Below are positions 31,219-43,364 of a DNA stretch of 64,000 nucleotides, piece by piece. The stretch is from Eleusine coracana subsp. coracana. Its lineage: Eukaryota; Streptophyta; Magnoliopsida; Poales; Poaceae. A program made the translations under genes and the position numbers. The notes under the pieces are model-generated. The model did no database searches and was not told where the DNA came from. It saw only the letters and a program-made list of their open reading frames with translations. The first letter of the stretch is position 1. The number at the start of each line of letters is the position of its first letter. The DNA is taken from positions 19,064,501 to 19,128,500 of the forward strand of contig CM064417.1 of assembly GCA_032690845.1 (NCBI GenBank). The letters run 5' to 3'.

Positions 31219-33063
31219 TGAAAGTACTTTGATGTCGCCTAGAGGGGGGTGAATAGGCGAAACCTACAATTTTAAAACTTAAAACAGTGATTAGTACAAA
31301 ACCGGTCAGACCGGTTAGCAAAACCGACACTCGAAGTGGTGCTCCAGTATATGTTCCTTGCCGATGCACTTAGCCTCTACACAACACAAATAAGCACACC
31401 CAAGTAGATCGAAGCAAAAGCATAATATGAGTTAGAAAATAAACAAGAAAAGCAAACCAACAAGGAGACACAAGTGTTTGTTTACCGAAGTTCAGATTCA
31501 CCCCGTGAATCCTACGTCTCCGTTGAGGAAGCTTGAGCTACTCAAAAGCCAACTTCAAGTCGGATCTCTTTCAACCACTTTCCCCGGTCCACTAGCTTGA
31601 TCTTTTTCCTTGCGGAGGCAAGATCGCAGCTGTCACAATCTGACCCGTGGCTCACCACAACTTGGGAGCTCATGGGTAGCGCCTAGCCGTCTAGGAGGCT
31701 TCACCTCCAAGAGTAACAAATGCTTCACGAAATGCTCGATGCAGCCACAAAGTGCTCAAAGCTTGGATTTGCTCACTAATGCCCACTTAGCTCAAATCTC
31801 TCAACCCAACACAAAGATTTTCACAAAATCACTCAAGTCTCACAAAGGGGTGTTGAGCAGGGCTCAATATGGCCATTGGTATGTTCTGAGATGGTCTGAA
31901 ATCAGCAACACACGAAGGAGGGAGGGGAGGGGTATTTAAACCCTTTCCTAAAAACTAGCCATTATAGACAAAACCGGTCTGACCTGTTTTCTAACCAGCA
32001 AACAAACACATATACTCAAAGCACTCCTCTCGAACCTATTTGATCTCAGCTCACCAAAACTTAACAAAAGGGGTTTAAATAAAGTCTAAAACACTACCAC
32101 ACTCAAAGTAGGGCCAAAACCCCAGAAGCCCAAAATCGATCTGACCTGTTTGCCAAACCGGCCAGACCTGTTTTATGCAGACCAGCACACTGACAGGGTA
32201 GGTTTCAAGGTTTCTCTCTCATGGCTTCTATCATAGGAAATGAGCACTTTAGACTTTGTCAAAACACGTATGTTTCACCCCCCTTGATAGAGCGGCAAAT
32301 CTATACTCAAGATAAAAACAAAAGTACATTTCAAGTTTCTTGAGCTTGTAGTCTTCATACTTGCCTTTTTCTCTTTTATCACTTTATCAGGGCTGTCAAC
32401 ATGTTTATCACTTGAGCATATCCACCTTGAGCTGATGACTATGGTTAATGAATTCATTTGGTCAATATTTCACTTCTTATCCATAGATCACCTTATCTTC
32501 TTATTTCAACAAATGATTGACACTTAGAAATATATGGCTCTTGATGGCTAGTTCAATCCATCAGAGTCAACTCTACTTGCTCTTCTCCATCACATAGGTC
32601 CTTTGGCGCCAAGCCTCTTGCTTGCCCTTCTCCAATGTATGGTCCATCGCAGCCAAGTTATGTTACTCCTTCATCAACTTGCCATTCTTATCCACACATA
32701 TCCTTGTGCCCTACAATATGTCCACTTTTAACTAACTTCTTTTGTCTTGTTGAATTTTGATTAATATTTCCTTGATAAGTGATGTCCATCTTCATTTCAT
32801 AATAATCATGAGAGAGACATCTCAAGATATGATCATACAACCATGTCTCTCTCTCATTCATGCTCACTTATTTGTCGTACATCACAAATCTTTGTCTTAT
32901 GGAACACATCATACAAATAATAGTCATAAGATTGTTTTTGAATGATTGTCCATAATACTTTTACAATATAATTCCTGCTTATCATCTCAACAAATAGGTT
33001 AGACCTTTAATCGTTTTGTCAATCAACTCACCAAAACCTACTAGGGGCCTAGATACACTTTCA
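31219..33063 (-). mobile_element. 5' LTR of copia remnant G
   Basis: This 1845 bp unit has perfect terminal inverted repeats, TGAAAGT at 31219 and ACTTTCA ending 33063. It is followed on its minus-strand 3' side by a primer site and gag, so it is the 5' LTR. TTTAAATA (forward 31933-31940) is a possible minus-strand TATA element. It holds three of the ACCGGTC palindrome loci. The right flank 33064-33068 (ATTTC) would be the target duplication; its partner is not found because the left end of G is lost. Confidence 0.8.
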
Positions 33064-33194
33064 ATTTCAATCATTTCCTACACGTAATGCACAATCATGA
33101 CGCACATACATGTGATACAAAATAAAAACTTTGAAAACATAGGTGTGCACCGGGGCTTGCCTTGGGGTCGAGAAATGTTAGCATACAAACGGTT

Positions 33195-34256
33195 ATAGCC
33201 ATTGTGAGAAGTTGGAAAGAAGTTATGAAGGAGGTGGTAAAGAAAAAAGTTCTAAGGCTCCTTAACGCCGGAATGATATATCCAGTACCTGACAGTGAAT
33301 GGGTTAGCCCAGTGCATTATGGAGCTAAAAAAGGAGAACTGACAGTAGTGCCTAATGAAAATAATGAATTGATTTCTCAGAGAATAGTCACAAAATGGAG
33401 GATGTGCATTGATTACAGGAAGCTCAACAAGGCCACAAAGTAGGATCAGTATCCATTACCATTTATGGACGAGATGCTTGAAAGGTTAGCCAAAAATTCT
33501 TATTTTTGCTACCTAGTTGGAACAGTGGTTTCTTCCAAATCCCTGTTCGACCAGAGGACCAACACAAGACAACATTTACTTGTTCATATGGAACTTATGC
33601 CTATCGACGTATGCCAATTGGGCTTTGCAATGCACTGGCTACTTTCCAGTTATGTAAGAACGCGACCTTTGTAGAGTTCATTGAAGACATCATGGAGTTA
33701 TTTATGGATGACTTCTCTGTTCATGGAACCAATTTTGATTACTGTTTAGCAAATTTAGAGAAAGTCCTAAAACAGTGTGTTGAAGTGGATTTGGTCCTTA
33801 ATTGGGAAAAATGTCACTTTATGGTAATAGAAGGAATTTTTTTAGGACATGTTATCTCAAATAGAGGAATTGATGTTGATAAGGCAAAGATATTAATAGT
33901 AGAAAGGTTGCCTCCATCGAGAGATCTCAAAATTTCTAGGTTGCAAAAGGATGTACCTTTTGAGATGGATGACGAAAGACTATACGCATCAGAAACTAAA
34001 AGAAGCTCAATGTTCTACTCCTATTATGCAACCACCTGATTAGAATCTGCCTTTTGAAATTATGTGCGATGCGAGTGATTATGCAGTGGGTGCAGTTCTT
34101 AGACAACGCAAGAAAGGTAAAGTTCATACTATCTACTATGCTAGTAAGACTCTCAATGAAGCGTAAATTAATTATACGACTAAAGAAAAAGAAATGCTTG
34201 CAATGATATTTGCTTTCGAGAAGTTTAGATCATATATCATCAACTCTAAGATCATA
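33195..34256 (+). pseudogene. Athila-type RT and RNase H (element H)
   Basis: The RT begins near EVMKEVVKKKVLRLLNAGM and passes DSEWVSPVHYGAKKG, KWRMCIDYRKLNKAT, a TAG at 33440, then MDEMLERLAKNSYF. A frameshift near 33510 leads to FFQIPVRPEDQHKTTFTC, RRMPIGLCNA and the catalytic FMDDFSVHG (intact). The thumb is mostly deleted. RNase H follows in another frame (FEIMCDASDYAVGAVLRQRK, INYTTKEKEMLAMIFAFEKF) with a stop at 34164. It is cut at 34256 by the CACTA element and resumes at 43368 (VYMDHAVI). Confidence 0.85.
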
Positions 34257-36175
34257 CACTACCGGAATCCCGACATGCACCGTGTGCCTGCGGCACACGG
34301 TGAAGAGGTTCGCCATGTGCGGTCCACGGCGAAAGCCTAACGACAACTAGGTTAGACGACGAAGGCTGCTTCGCCGTGTGCTTTTTGTCGTGCACACGGC
34401 AAAGGTATTTGTCGTGTGCTAAAACGGGCACACGGTAAAGTTTGCGACTTTGCCGTGTGCCACATCCCAGACACACGGCAAAGTCTTAACTTCGCCTTGT
34501 GCCATACCATGGACACACGGCAAAGCATATATGAAAAAACAAAAAAAAATCAGCCAACCAGAAAAAGGTGGACTAAATTCTAGACTAGGTAAAAGTGGAC
34601 TAGATTCTTTACTACTAGCATTGTTTTTACTTAAAGTATGAACACAAAGACACGGCCAGCCAAAAAAAAAACGTACAGATACAAGATGATGAGAACTACA
34701 GATACAAGATGATTCTTTACTACTAGCATTGTTTAAGCTAATTAGCAAGCAGGCAGGAACCTAGCAAAAGCACTCACGCCAATAAGACACTTCTAAACTG
34801 CCGGCATGTAATGATTGGAAAAATACTCCTGCACTCAATCAAGTATTCACTTTAGCATACATGCAGTACTCATGATTAAACCAAATACAGTCAGTTGAAC
34901 AAAGAGCAAAGATCAATTGTGATTAATTAAAATCCTAGATGATTATAGAAGCACTTGATTACTGCTAAACAATCTTCTTAGTCCAAGCACTGTGGCATGC
35001 GGCAGGGATAAAATTAGAGCTGCTGGACAAAGGCCAAATGTAATAGCAAACAGGAACTAAAACATAATTAAGTAATCATTTGAGAAAGCAAGCCAATCTC
35101 AGTTCAGTGCACATCGATCAAGCAAGTGAAATTTTCTTCTCTTTTATCTAGAGCAACAGATGACAATGGAAATATAAGCGGTTGTGCTATCAGTCTACTG
35201 CTACACTGAAAAAGCAGAGGAAACTGGAACAGGCCAGAGGGCTTCACGAATTACACAGCAAAAGTACCTTAGCCTCTGTTTACTCGATCAGCGAGGAGAG
35301 CCTTGTCGTGTACTACACACTACACTATTGGCTACACGATTGCTCAAGCAGAGAAGGAAGCAAGCTATTGACGTGAACCTTCGGCCACCCAGCAGGAGCT
35401 CATCGACCAGAGTCAGCCCGTGTGCGCTTATTGCGTGCTTGTCCTCGCCGCCAAGCAGTTTCTTCAGACCTGTAGGTTGCCGGAGCAAAGAAGAGGTCGA
35501 GCTGCAGTCGTCGCCCTGAACTCACATGAAAAACCGAACTGCTGCCTGTTCGAACCTGCACACAAACAATGGAAACAATGAGGCAAGCTGCTGCTGGATC
35601 GGACGGCGAGCCAGTTGAAACATAGAACAACCCAAGGATAAATTCAGCCTCGGGCAAAAGCTGCTGAGCAGGACGAGCCGGTCAATTAAAGCGAGCTGTA
35701 GTGAAGAACTCTCTGCACTCGTAAGAATGAACACCAACCAGATTACTAAAATTACTAAATCCCCATCAGCCCAAGTCCTAAAATCACGAAACCTAAACCA
35801 CGAACTCACCGGATCATGTATAATCTATTCCAACAAAAAGCCCCATCAAAAGATCAAGATTCCGACATCAATTTCTCAGCGATCCCACCACACCAGAACC
35901 AAATCCGTCACCATCTCCCGTGTAACAACAACCTAAAATCATCAAACAAACTCAAATCTACAACTGATTGAATGAAGATGTGAGGGGTGACGAGATTTAG
36001 AGAACAATGATTGGGAAAATTGCTAGATTTGTCACAGATTCAGAGAGATGAACTCACCAGGGGCCGGGCGGGTGGGCTCGGCAGCGTCGAGGGGCTCGCG
36101 GAGGGGAGCGCCTGGGAGGGGGGAGGGGGGGCTCGAGGGCGTGGCGGCCAGGCCCGGCCCTGAGGCAGTGCGGCT

Positions 36176-36528
36176 TGTTGAATAAACTTGTGCGCAGGTT
36201 AGTTTTTTCAGTTGCTTAGTTTGTTAGATAGTTAGGCGCTAGTTGTTGGCGCCTCGAATCTTCAGCCTGACGCACGCTGCGTTCGTGCGGGGTTGAGCGC
36301 GTCGTGCGCATAGCGCGGCATGCCCGTGATCCGAGCATGTCGTGGGTAGAATTAGTGGCCACGAAGGCCAAGTCGAGTCTGTTACTTAAGCAATGAATCA
36401 AAACAGAAAATGCTGCAGCTATGCGCATCACAATTCGTGAGTGTTACTCTGTGTCCGTGTTGTGTCCACCCAGTTCATGTGAGTTTGCCAGCGACGTTCA
36501 CCGTCGTTACTCCGTCGTTTCTCTGACA
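36176..36528 (+). repeat. 5' LTR of element K
   Basis: 353 bp, start TGTTGAATAAAC, end TTCTCTGACA. The primer-site sequence TGGCATTAGAGCGGG begins at 36531, a variant of the initiator-Met site. Confidence 0.9.
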
Positions 36529-36564
36529 AGTGGCATTAGAGCGGGTTAAGATCCAGCGGCCACG

Positions 36565-39500
36565 ATGTCACGCGTCTCGGCTCCAGGTCGTCAACAGCAC
36601 GACGGGCAACTGACGCCGCCGCGGAGCCCACGCCGGCTGTCGCCATCTCCAGCACCGCGCCGACCGCGCTACCGCAACTCTGGGGGGCGCGACCCTGTCA
36701 TCGAGCGGATGGTTGAGAAGTCGACGGCGAGCATCGTCTACCCAGTGCTGATGAGGACGGCGAGCATCGTCTACCCAGTCCTGACGAGGACCAATTACAC
36801 CAATTGGTCCTTGGTGATGCGAGTGAATCTGTAGGCGGCGGGGCTCTGGGACGTCATCGAGTATGGCGACGGCGACTTCCGCGACGACCGGAACGCCCTG
36901 GCCGCGCTCCTCCGTGCCGTCCCGCAGGAGATGCAGGCGGGACTCGCAGTCAAGGCCTCTGCCACAGAGGCCTGGGAGGCGATCAGGAGCATGCGCGTCG
37001 GGGTCGACCGCGTCAAGGAGGCCAATGCCGAAAGGCTCCGACGAGACTTCAGCGACCTCGTGTTCAAGCCCGACGAGTGCGTCGAAGACTTTGTTTTCCG
37101 GGCTACTACGCTGGCGAACCATTTGCGCATGCTTGAGGATCAGATCACTGACAAGGAGATCATGAAGAAGGTGTTGCACTCCGTCCCCGAGAATCTAGAG
37201 CAAGTGGCCATCTCCATCAAGACTCTCCTTGATCTGGACACTGTCTCGATCGAGGAGGTTACAGGCCACCTGTGCGCCGTCGAGCAGGGGAAGAAGTCAG
37301 CGGCGACTCCGACCATGGACAGAAGTGGCCGCCTGCTGCTCACCGAAGAGGAGTGGATGATGGTTCTCGTGGTGGTTCGAGCAGTGGTGGGCGGAGTAGC
37401 AGAGGAAGGGGTTGTGGTCGCGGCAGAGGCCACGGCAGCGGCAATGGCGACAGCGCACCGCATGAGAGCCGTGATGACGGCTCGCGCTGAGCTGGGCCAG
37501 GAGACCAGTGCCACGCGTGTGGCAAGATGGGGCACTGGGCCATGGACTGCAGATCCAAGGCAAAGAAGACTGGGCAGGCTCACCTGGCAGAAGAAGAAGA
37601 AGAAGAAGAAGAAGAAGAAGAAGAAGAAGAAGAAGGCCTGCTCCTCGCCGAGGCCGAGATCACGCTGGCGCCTCACCGGCTCCACATCTGCGACACCCAC
37701 GAGCAACCGTCCATCTGCTAGAGGAGAAAGTTGTTGCTGACCTCAGTGAAGAAGAAGAGAAGAACCACGCAAGATGGGTCATCGATACCGGCGCCACCAA
37801 TCACACGTCAGGTGCGCGCGGGGCATTCTCCGACCTCGACACCGACGTATGTGGCACAGTCAAATTTGGCGATGGCTCGGTGGTGCGCATCCAGGGTTGC
37901 GGCACCGTGCTATTCAGTTGCAAGAACGGGGAACACACAGCATTCACCAGCGTGTACTACATCCCTAAGCTCAGGACCAACATTATCAGTGTAGGCCAAC
38001 CCGATGAGATCGGTTTTCAGACGCTGATTGAAGACGGCGTGATGCACATCTGGGACACTGATCGAAAGCTAATGGCAAAGATCCCGCGCGCCCACAACAG
38101 ACTGTACGTGCTCAACGCCACGCTTGCATGGCCAGTCTGCCTCACGGCACGCGCAGAGGAGGATGCGTGGCGCTGGCACGCGCGCCTCGGACATCTCAAT
38201 TTCCCGGCTCTAAAGAAGATGGCGAATCAGGAGTGGGTGCGTGGCATGCTGAAAATCAAGTAGGCGGATCAGCTGTGTGACGGCTGCCTCGCCGGCAAGC
38301 ACCGACTCACGCCGTTCCCAGAGAAGGCAGAGTACCGGGTGGAACGCGCGCTCGAGCTGGTCCATGGGGACCTCTGTAGTCCAATCACGCCGTCGACGCC
38401 AGGCGGCAAGAAGATGTTTCTGCTCCTTGTCGACGATTTCAGCCGGTTCATGTGGATGGTGCTGCTTTCTTCCAAGGATCAGGCAGCGGAGGCCATCAAG
38501 CGAGTTCGCGCGGAGGCGAAGGCGGCGTCCGGGCAGAAGCTGAGCTGCCTGCGTACAAATCATGGCGGTGAATTCATCTCCACTAGTTTCTCCAACCACT
38601 GCGCTGAGACGGGCGTGCGCAGACAGCTGACGGCGCCATATTCACCACAACAGAACGGTGTCGTAGAACGCCGGAACCAGTTTATCGTGGCAGCGGCGCG
38701 GAGCATGATGAAGGCGAAGGAGTTGCCGAGCTATTTCTGGGGGAGAGGCTGTGACAATCGCTGTGTATTTGTTGAACAGATCACCGACCAAGAGCGTCGA
38801 GGACATGACGCCGTTTGAGGCCTGGTACGGGAAGAAACCTGATGTGGGACACCTGCGCACTTTCGGGTGCATCGTACATGTGAAGAATACGAAGCCGCAC
38901 CTCTCCAAGCTGGATGATTGGAGCTCCATTAAAATATTCGTTGGGTAGCCCGGGTCTAAGGCTTGTCGCACCTATGATCCTCGGACTGGGCGCGTGCACG
39001 TCACTCGTGACATCATGTTCGATGAACTTGCCTAGTGGGATTGGAGCAAGGATGGTGGAGTTCTCGGCAACAACAGCGAGCCTTTTGTCATCGAGTACAT
39101 CACCACCACTGAGTACCGGGGTGTGCAAGGTGGTGACCAAGAGGAGCTGCAGCCGGCGCAAGCGGCGATTTCATCGGCTGGTGGCCGGACGCCCTCACCA
39201 GCGCCACAGCCAATTGAGTTCACGTCACCACCAAATGCCGCTCCCGATCTCGACGACGACCACGACAGCGGCACACCGCTGAGGTTCCGCAAAGTTGACA
39301 GCATTCTGGGACCGTCAGTGGTGCCTGGTGTGGCTGCTCGCCCCTTCCAGGAAGAGCTACACGTCATCAGTGCTGAGGAGCCAAATTCGATCGACGAGGC
39401 TGCACGGGAACCAAGCTGTAGGGCGGCAATGGTGGAAGAATTGCGCTCAATTGAAGACAACCGCACTTGGGAAGTCGTTGATCTCCCACCAGGCCATCGT

Positions 39501-40910
39501 GCCATAGGCCTGAAGTGGGTGTATAAAGCCAAGAAAGACGAACACGGGCACGTCGTCAAGCATAAGGCGCGTCTGATTGCAAAAGGGTACATTCAGAAGC
39601 AAGGTATTGATTTTGAGGAAGTGTTTGCACCTGTGGCCAGAATGGATTCGGTGAGATTGATTCTTGTAGTGTCGGCACACGAAGGATGGCAAGTTCATCA
39701 CATGGGTGTAAAATCAGCTTTCCTGAATGGCGACCTAGAAGAGGAAGTGTATGTCCGACAACCTCCTGGATTCACAGTTGGCAAGGAGGAACAAGTGATG
39801 TGGCTGAGGAAAGCATTGTATGGACTTCGTCAGGCACCGAGGGCGTGGTACTCAAAGCTGCACACCTCACTCAGTTCGCTTGGTTTCACTCGAAGTGATC
39901 ACGAACATGCAGTCTACACCAGGCGCACGGCGAGCAGACCGCTGGTAGTGGGCGTGTATGTTGATGATCTGCTCATAGCCAGGCCAGTGGACCTTGACAT
40001 CAACAAGTTCAAAATGGAGATGCATGAACGCTTCCGAATGAACGATTTGGGGTTGCTTACCTACTATCTGGGCATTGAGGTACGTCAGAGCAGAGACGGT
40101 GTCTCACTTCGGCAGAAAGCATATGTCCTGAGACTGCTGGAAAAGACGGGCATGGCGGAGTGCAATTCGTGTCACGCGCAAATGGAAGCAAGGCTCAAGC
40201 TCAACAAGCAAGGCTCCAAGCCCCTGGTTGATGCAACAGAGTACCGCAGTACTGTTGGAGCATTAAGGTACTTACTTCACAGCAAACCGGATTTAACTCA
40301 TTCTGTGAATTATGTGAGCCGGTTTGTGGCAGAGCCACATGAAGACCACAAAGCAGCTGTGAAACAGATCCTGAGGTATGTCACTGGAACTCAGGATTAC
40401 GGTGTCAAAAATTAGAGGGGGAGAGCAGAGGACCTGAAATTATTGGGTTATAATGATAGTGATCTGGCTGGGGATGAAGATGACAGCAAAAGCACCTCTT
40501 GTGTGTTGTTCTACCTTGGGCAGAGTCCAATCTCCTGGCTGTCGCAGAAACAGAAATCAGTGGCTCTTTCCTCATGCGAAGCAGAATACATGGCGGCGTC
40601 AGTAGCAGCTTGCCAACGTGTGTGGCTCGCTGGACTACTGTCAGAGCTCTTGGGAGCTGCTGTCACAACACCACTGCTAAGGGTGGATAACAAATTGGCA
40701 ATCGACCTGATCAAGAACCCTGTTCTTCATGGGCGCAGCAAGCATATAAGAATTCGCTTTCACTTTGTGAGAGAGTGTGTAGCTGAAGGAAGGATCAAGG
40801 TCGAGTTCGTGAGTATTGAAGATCAACTGGCAGACATCCTAACCAAGTCTCTGGCTCGAGTCAAGTTTCAGGAGATGCGGGAAAAGATAGGAGGCGTCAG
40901 TATCCAGTAG
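36565..40910 (+). pseudogene. Element K gag-pol polyprotein, degraded
   Basis: Gag runs from MSRVSAPG with a TAG at 36832, through LRAVPQEMQAGLAVKAS and a frameshift near 37320. A zinc-knuckle segment (CHACGKMGHWAMDC, about 37510-37550) is followed by an in-frame run of 15 Glu. Protease WVIDTGATNHTSG is at about 37780. Integrase has the WHARLGHLNF pre-domain, a TAG at 38261, the first Asp in VHGDLC, an Asn in place of the second Asp (LRTNHGGEF) and NGVVERRN. A frameshift near 38745 and stops at 38946 and 39033 follow. RT (39123-40415) keeps YVDD but reads MGVKSAFLNG for the usual MDVKSAFLNG, a lost catalytic Asp. RNase H (GYNDSDLAGDEDD, SSCEAEYMA, DNKLAIDLIKNP) ends at 40910. Confidence 0.9.
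37590..37634 (+). repeat. (GAA)15 microsatellite coding a Glu run
   Basis: Fifteen perfect GAA units lie in frame with the zinc-knuckle/protease linker of K. The antisense poly-Phe frame (37140-37706) is a shadow. Confidence 0.9.
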
Positions 40911-40936
40911 CTAGTGCACAAGATTAGGCGGAGAAA

Positions 40937-41310
40937 TATTGAATAAACTTATGCGCAGGTTAGTTTTTTCAGTTGTTTAGTTTGTTAGATAGTTAGGCGC
41001 TAGTTGTTGGCGCCCTGAGTCTTCAGCCTGACGCACGCTGCTTTCGTGCGGGGTTGAGCGCGTAGTGCGCATAGCGCGCGTCGTGTGCGTCATGGCGCGG
41101 CATGCCCATGATCCGAGCATGTCGCGTGTAGGATTAGTGGCCACGAAGGCCAAGTCGAGTCTGTTACTTAAGCAATGAATCAAAACAGAAAACGCTGCAG
41201 CTATTCGCAGCATAATTCGTGAGTGTTACTCTGTGTCCGCGTTGCGTCCACCCAGTTTATGTGAGTTTGCCGGCGACGTTCACCGTTGTTACTCCGGCGT
41301 TTCTCTGACA
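40937..41310 (+). repeat. 3' LTR of element K
   Basis: 374 bp. The first dinucleotide is TA instead of TG. A GCGCGTCGTGTGCGTCATG-type duplication near 41079-41098 accounts for the extra length. The short purine run GGCGGAGAAA precedes it. Confidence 0.88.
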
Positions 41311-42140
41311 CGGCTGGTGCGGTCTCGGGCCCCGAAAAGTTAAGGGCCCCGTCAGAGATGAAATAGCAGAGGAGGACCGTCTCGTTCAGTATACGGCAAG
41401 GTTTGGCAGCCGTTAAAACTAATTTGGCCTCCGATTATCCCTACCCCTAATCCCCTCAGATTTCTGATTCGATCTCTGGTGCCCAGCTGATCAGCTTGAC
41501 CGTTCGTCTGCCACTGCCATGGCCGTAAATCCTTTTACTGTCCAACGGAGCAACGGAGAAGAAGCCAGCTAAAAGATATGGGCCTGGCAGGCTGAGACAA
41601 ATGGGCCATATCCATATAACAAGAAAAAAAAAGGACCTAGGCAATAGATTAGGAGTAATTTCCTTCCTGTTCATTGTTTGCCGCTGGTGCTAGCTACATC
41701 CTGCACAAATGACAAATCAATCATCAACACGGTTGCTCATGTGCTTGGGGAAGCGGAAATGATATATATACAAAAGCTAAAATAATTATGAAATGTTGTT
41801 TCATTAGAACATTATTTGCTTAGAAGACCAAACGTGCTTTGTAGTTTGTATATGTACACTGCATGTATTTTTATTACTTTGATTTTGTATTATACTTTCT
41901 CTTGCACCTTAGTTGTTTTAAGATACATCTTAGTTTTTTTGTTATAGTAAAATGATCTAGAAATGACTTGACAAAAAGTATAAATACTGTGTATATTAAG
42001 GTTATTTTGTTATAGTAAAACATTGGTAATGCAATTAAAATAATATTTTTAATAGCTAATATATTTAATTAAATTAGAAGGGCCCCTGGCTCAATCTCGC
42101 ACTGGGCCTCCAAATTGTTAGGGCCAGCCCTGGTGACGGC

Positions 42141-43364
42141 CGGGTGGGCTTGGGGGCTCATGGGCGCGGTGGAGCCCGACATGCATGACGAAGAGGGCGA
42201 GTGTGAGTGAGTGACGAGAGATAGGGACAGAGATGCGGCTAAGTCAATATATTCACTTTGCCGTGTGCTTAGATCCAAGGCACACTGGCGGAAAAGGACT
42301 TCATCATGTGCCTATGTCCAAGGCACACGGTGAAGTGGACTCTTTGTTGTGTGCCAAGTTCTGGCACACGGCGAAGTATTTCAATGTTAATAAATTTTGA
42401 TCATATTTCTTTTCTATATTTAAAAAACTTACCAAATAATGTCAAAAGTTTATTTGTTACTAACCACAAAAAATCATTATTTTATGTAGTTATAGCTAAA
42501 TTTTAATTCATTTCAATTAAAACTCTACATTATCAAAAATAAATTAAAAATTATAAAAAAGATCTAAATAATAACCAAACTTTGACATGATACAATTTAT
42601 ATGATGTAACACATAAACAAAAAGGGCTAGAGTCAAAATCAATTTTGATTGTCAATTTGATTCTAAATCTTAGAAACCCTTTCAATACAATATGATTCTT
42701 CTCGGTCATTCTCTACTTTGCAAGCAACATACGTCACAACTTATGCAAAACATTCTCCACTTTGTAACACAACCTCTATGTACCAAATAATGATGTCAGG
42801 ACAAATCTCATAATTTTTAGACATTGATTATTTTTTAAAATTTTAAATACGATTTAAGAACATGTTTGTAGTCGTAATCCAGGTTGAAAGATGTGTGACA
42901 TCCTATTTCTTCACTTGTATATGGCCTCATATTGGAGTGACGAACATGAATATATTTTTTATTTTCAATATATTTCATTATTCACACTGGTAGTTCAAAT
43001 TTGACTAATTACTAGAAAATACAATTAAAGATATAAAATAATAAAATATAGTAAATATATAGAGAAATGCACGAAATTTTAACATGAAGTATCATGTGTA
43101 GCCTATAGACTAGAAAACAAATGGGCTGGAAATGGTGAAAAAAAATATTTGCTGTGCGCCACAAGAAGGCACAGGACAAATTGGAATGTTTGTCGTGTGC
43201 CACATGATACCACACAACAAATGTGGCTTTTTGCCGTGTATTTGCTTTGTGGCACACGACAAACGTATTCTCTACCTTGTGCCTCTGTTTCGTCATGTGC
43301 CTTTCTAAATACACACGACAAAGCTTCTGTTTGCCGTGTGCCCGAGGAAGATTTTCCGGTAGTG
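42141..43364. other. Right arm of CACTA element I
   Basis: Subterminal GCCGTGTGC repeats cluster at 42255-42380 and again at 43145-43350. Between them 42380-43140 is very AT-rich with no gene or recognisable motif. Confidence 0.7.

Larger units (their letters stand above)
27128..32175. repeat. Dispersed paired ACCGGTCTGACCGGT palindromes of element G
   Basis: At least eight loci carry one or two copies of a hyphenated palindrome AACCGGTC-W-GACCGGTT, usually as a pair about 25 bp apart: near 27128, 27290, 28182, 28949, 30720, 31302, 31970 and 32133. The copy at 31302 (ACCGGTCAGACCGGT) is perfect; others differ in one arm. They occur in the 3' non-coding part, between gag segments and in the LTR. 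Confidence 0.75.
36176..41310 (+). mobile_element. Element K: Ty1/copia (Ale/Retrofit-like), nearly full length
   Basis: This 5135 bp element has LTRs of 353 bp (36176-36528) and 374 bp (40937-41310), target duplication CGGCT (36171-36175, 41311-41315), a primer site at 36530 and a single gag-pol region in copia order (gag, protease, integrase, RT, RNase H). Short LTRs and the VGVYVDDLLIA RT motif fit the Ale/Retrofit group. Coding is broken by stops, frameshifts and catalytic substitutions. By eye the LTRs differ at roughly 20 sites plus one ~20 bp duplication in the right LTR. GC-rich coding sequence contrasts with the AT-rich elements around it. Confidence 0.93.
36149..42132. mobile_element. 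Element J: short hAT-like element split by copia K
   Basis: Ends CAGGCCCGGCCCTGA (36149) and GGGCCAGCCCTG (42132) form an imperfect inverted repeat (CAGGSCYGGCCCT). They are flanked by an 8 bp duplication GTGGCGGC (36141-36148) / GTGACGGC (42133-42140) with one mismatch, as expected for hAT. Removing K leaves about 850 bp: 36149-36170 and 41311-42132. No transposase is encoded. The 41316-42132 part is AT-rich between GC-rich ends. It lies in the CACTA element. Confidence 0.8.
34257..43364. mobile_element. Element I: CACTA (En/Spm) transposon, non-autonomous
   Basis: Terminal inverted repeats CACTACCGGAA (34257) and TTTTCCGGTAGTG (ending 43364) are flanked by the 3 bp target duplication ATA (34254-34256, 43365-43367), which is diagnostic of CACTA elements. 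Subterminal copies of GCCGTGTGC / GCACACGGC in both orientations lie at 34275-34530, 42255-42380 and 43145-43350. Without nested J the element is about 3.1 kb. I see no transposase domain in the arms, so it depends on an autonomous relative. Positions 34530-36140 are otherwise plain non-coding sequence; 35140-35940 has short frames without recognisable domains. Confidence 0.92.

Noticed and set aside
27128..32175. Possible CRISPR-like array from the regularly recurring palindromes
   Set aside because: Spacing is irregular, hundreds of bases to kilobases, and the setting is a plant retrotransposon.
35140..35940. Possible captured host exon in the CACTA left arm
   Set aside because: Short frames only; I see no recognisable domain, and splice-like sites alone are not enough.
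36568..37179. 203-codon minus-strand ORF
   Set aside because: It is a shadow of the gag of copia K, which reads on the plus strand with clear family features.
37140..37706. Minus-strand ORF with a poly-Phe run
   Set aside because: It is the complement of the in-frame GAA repeat that encodes poly-Glu in K.
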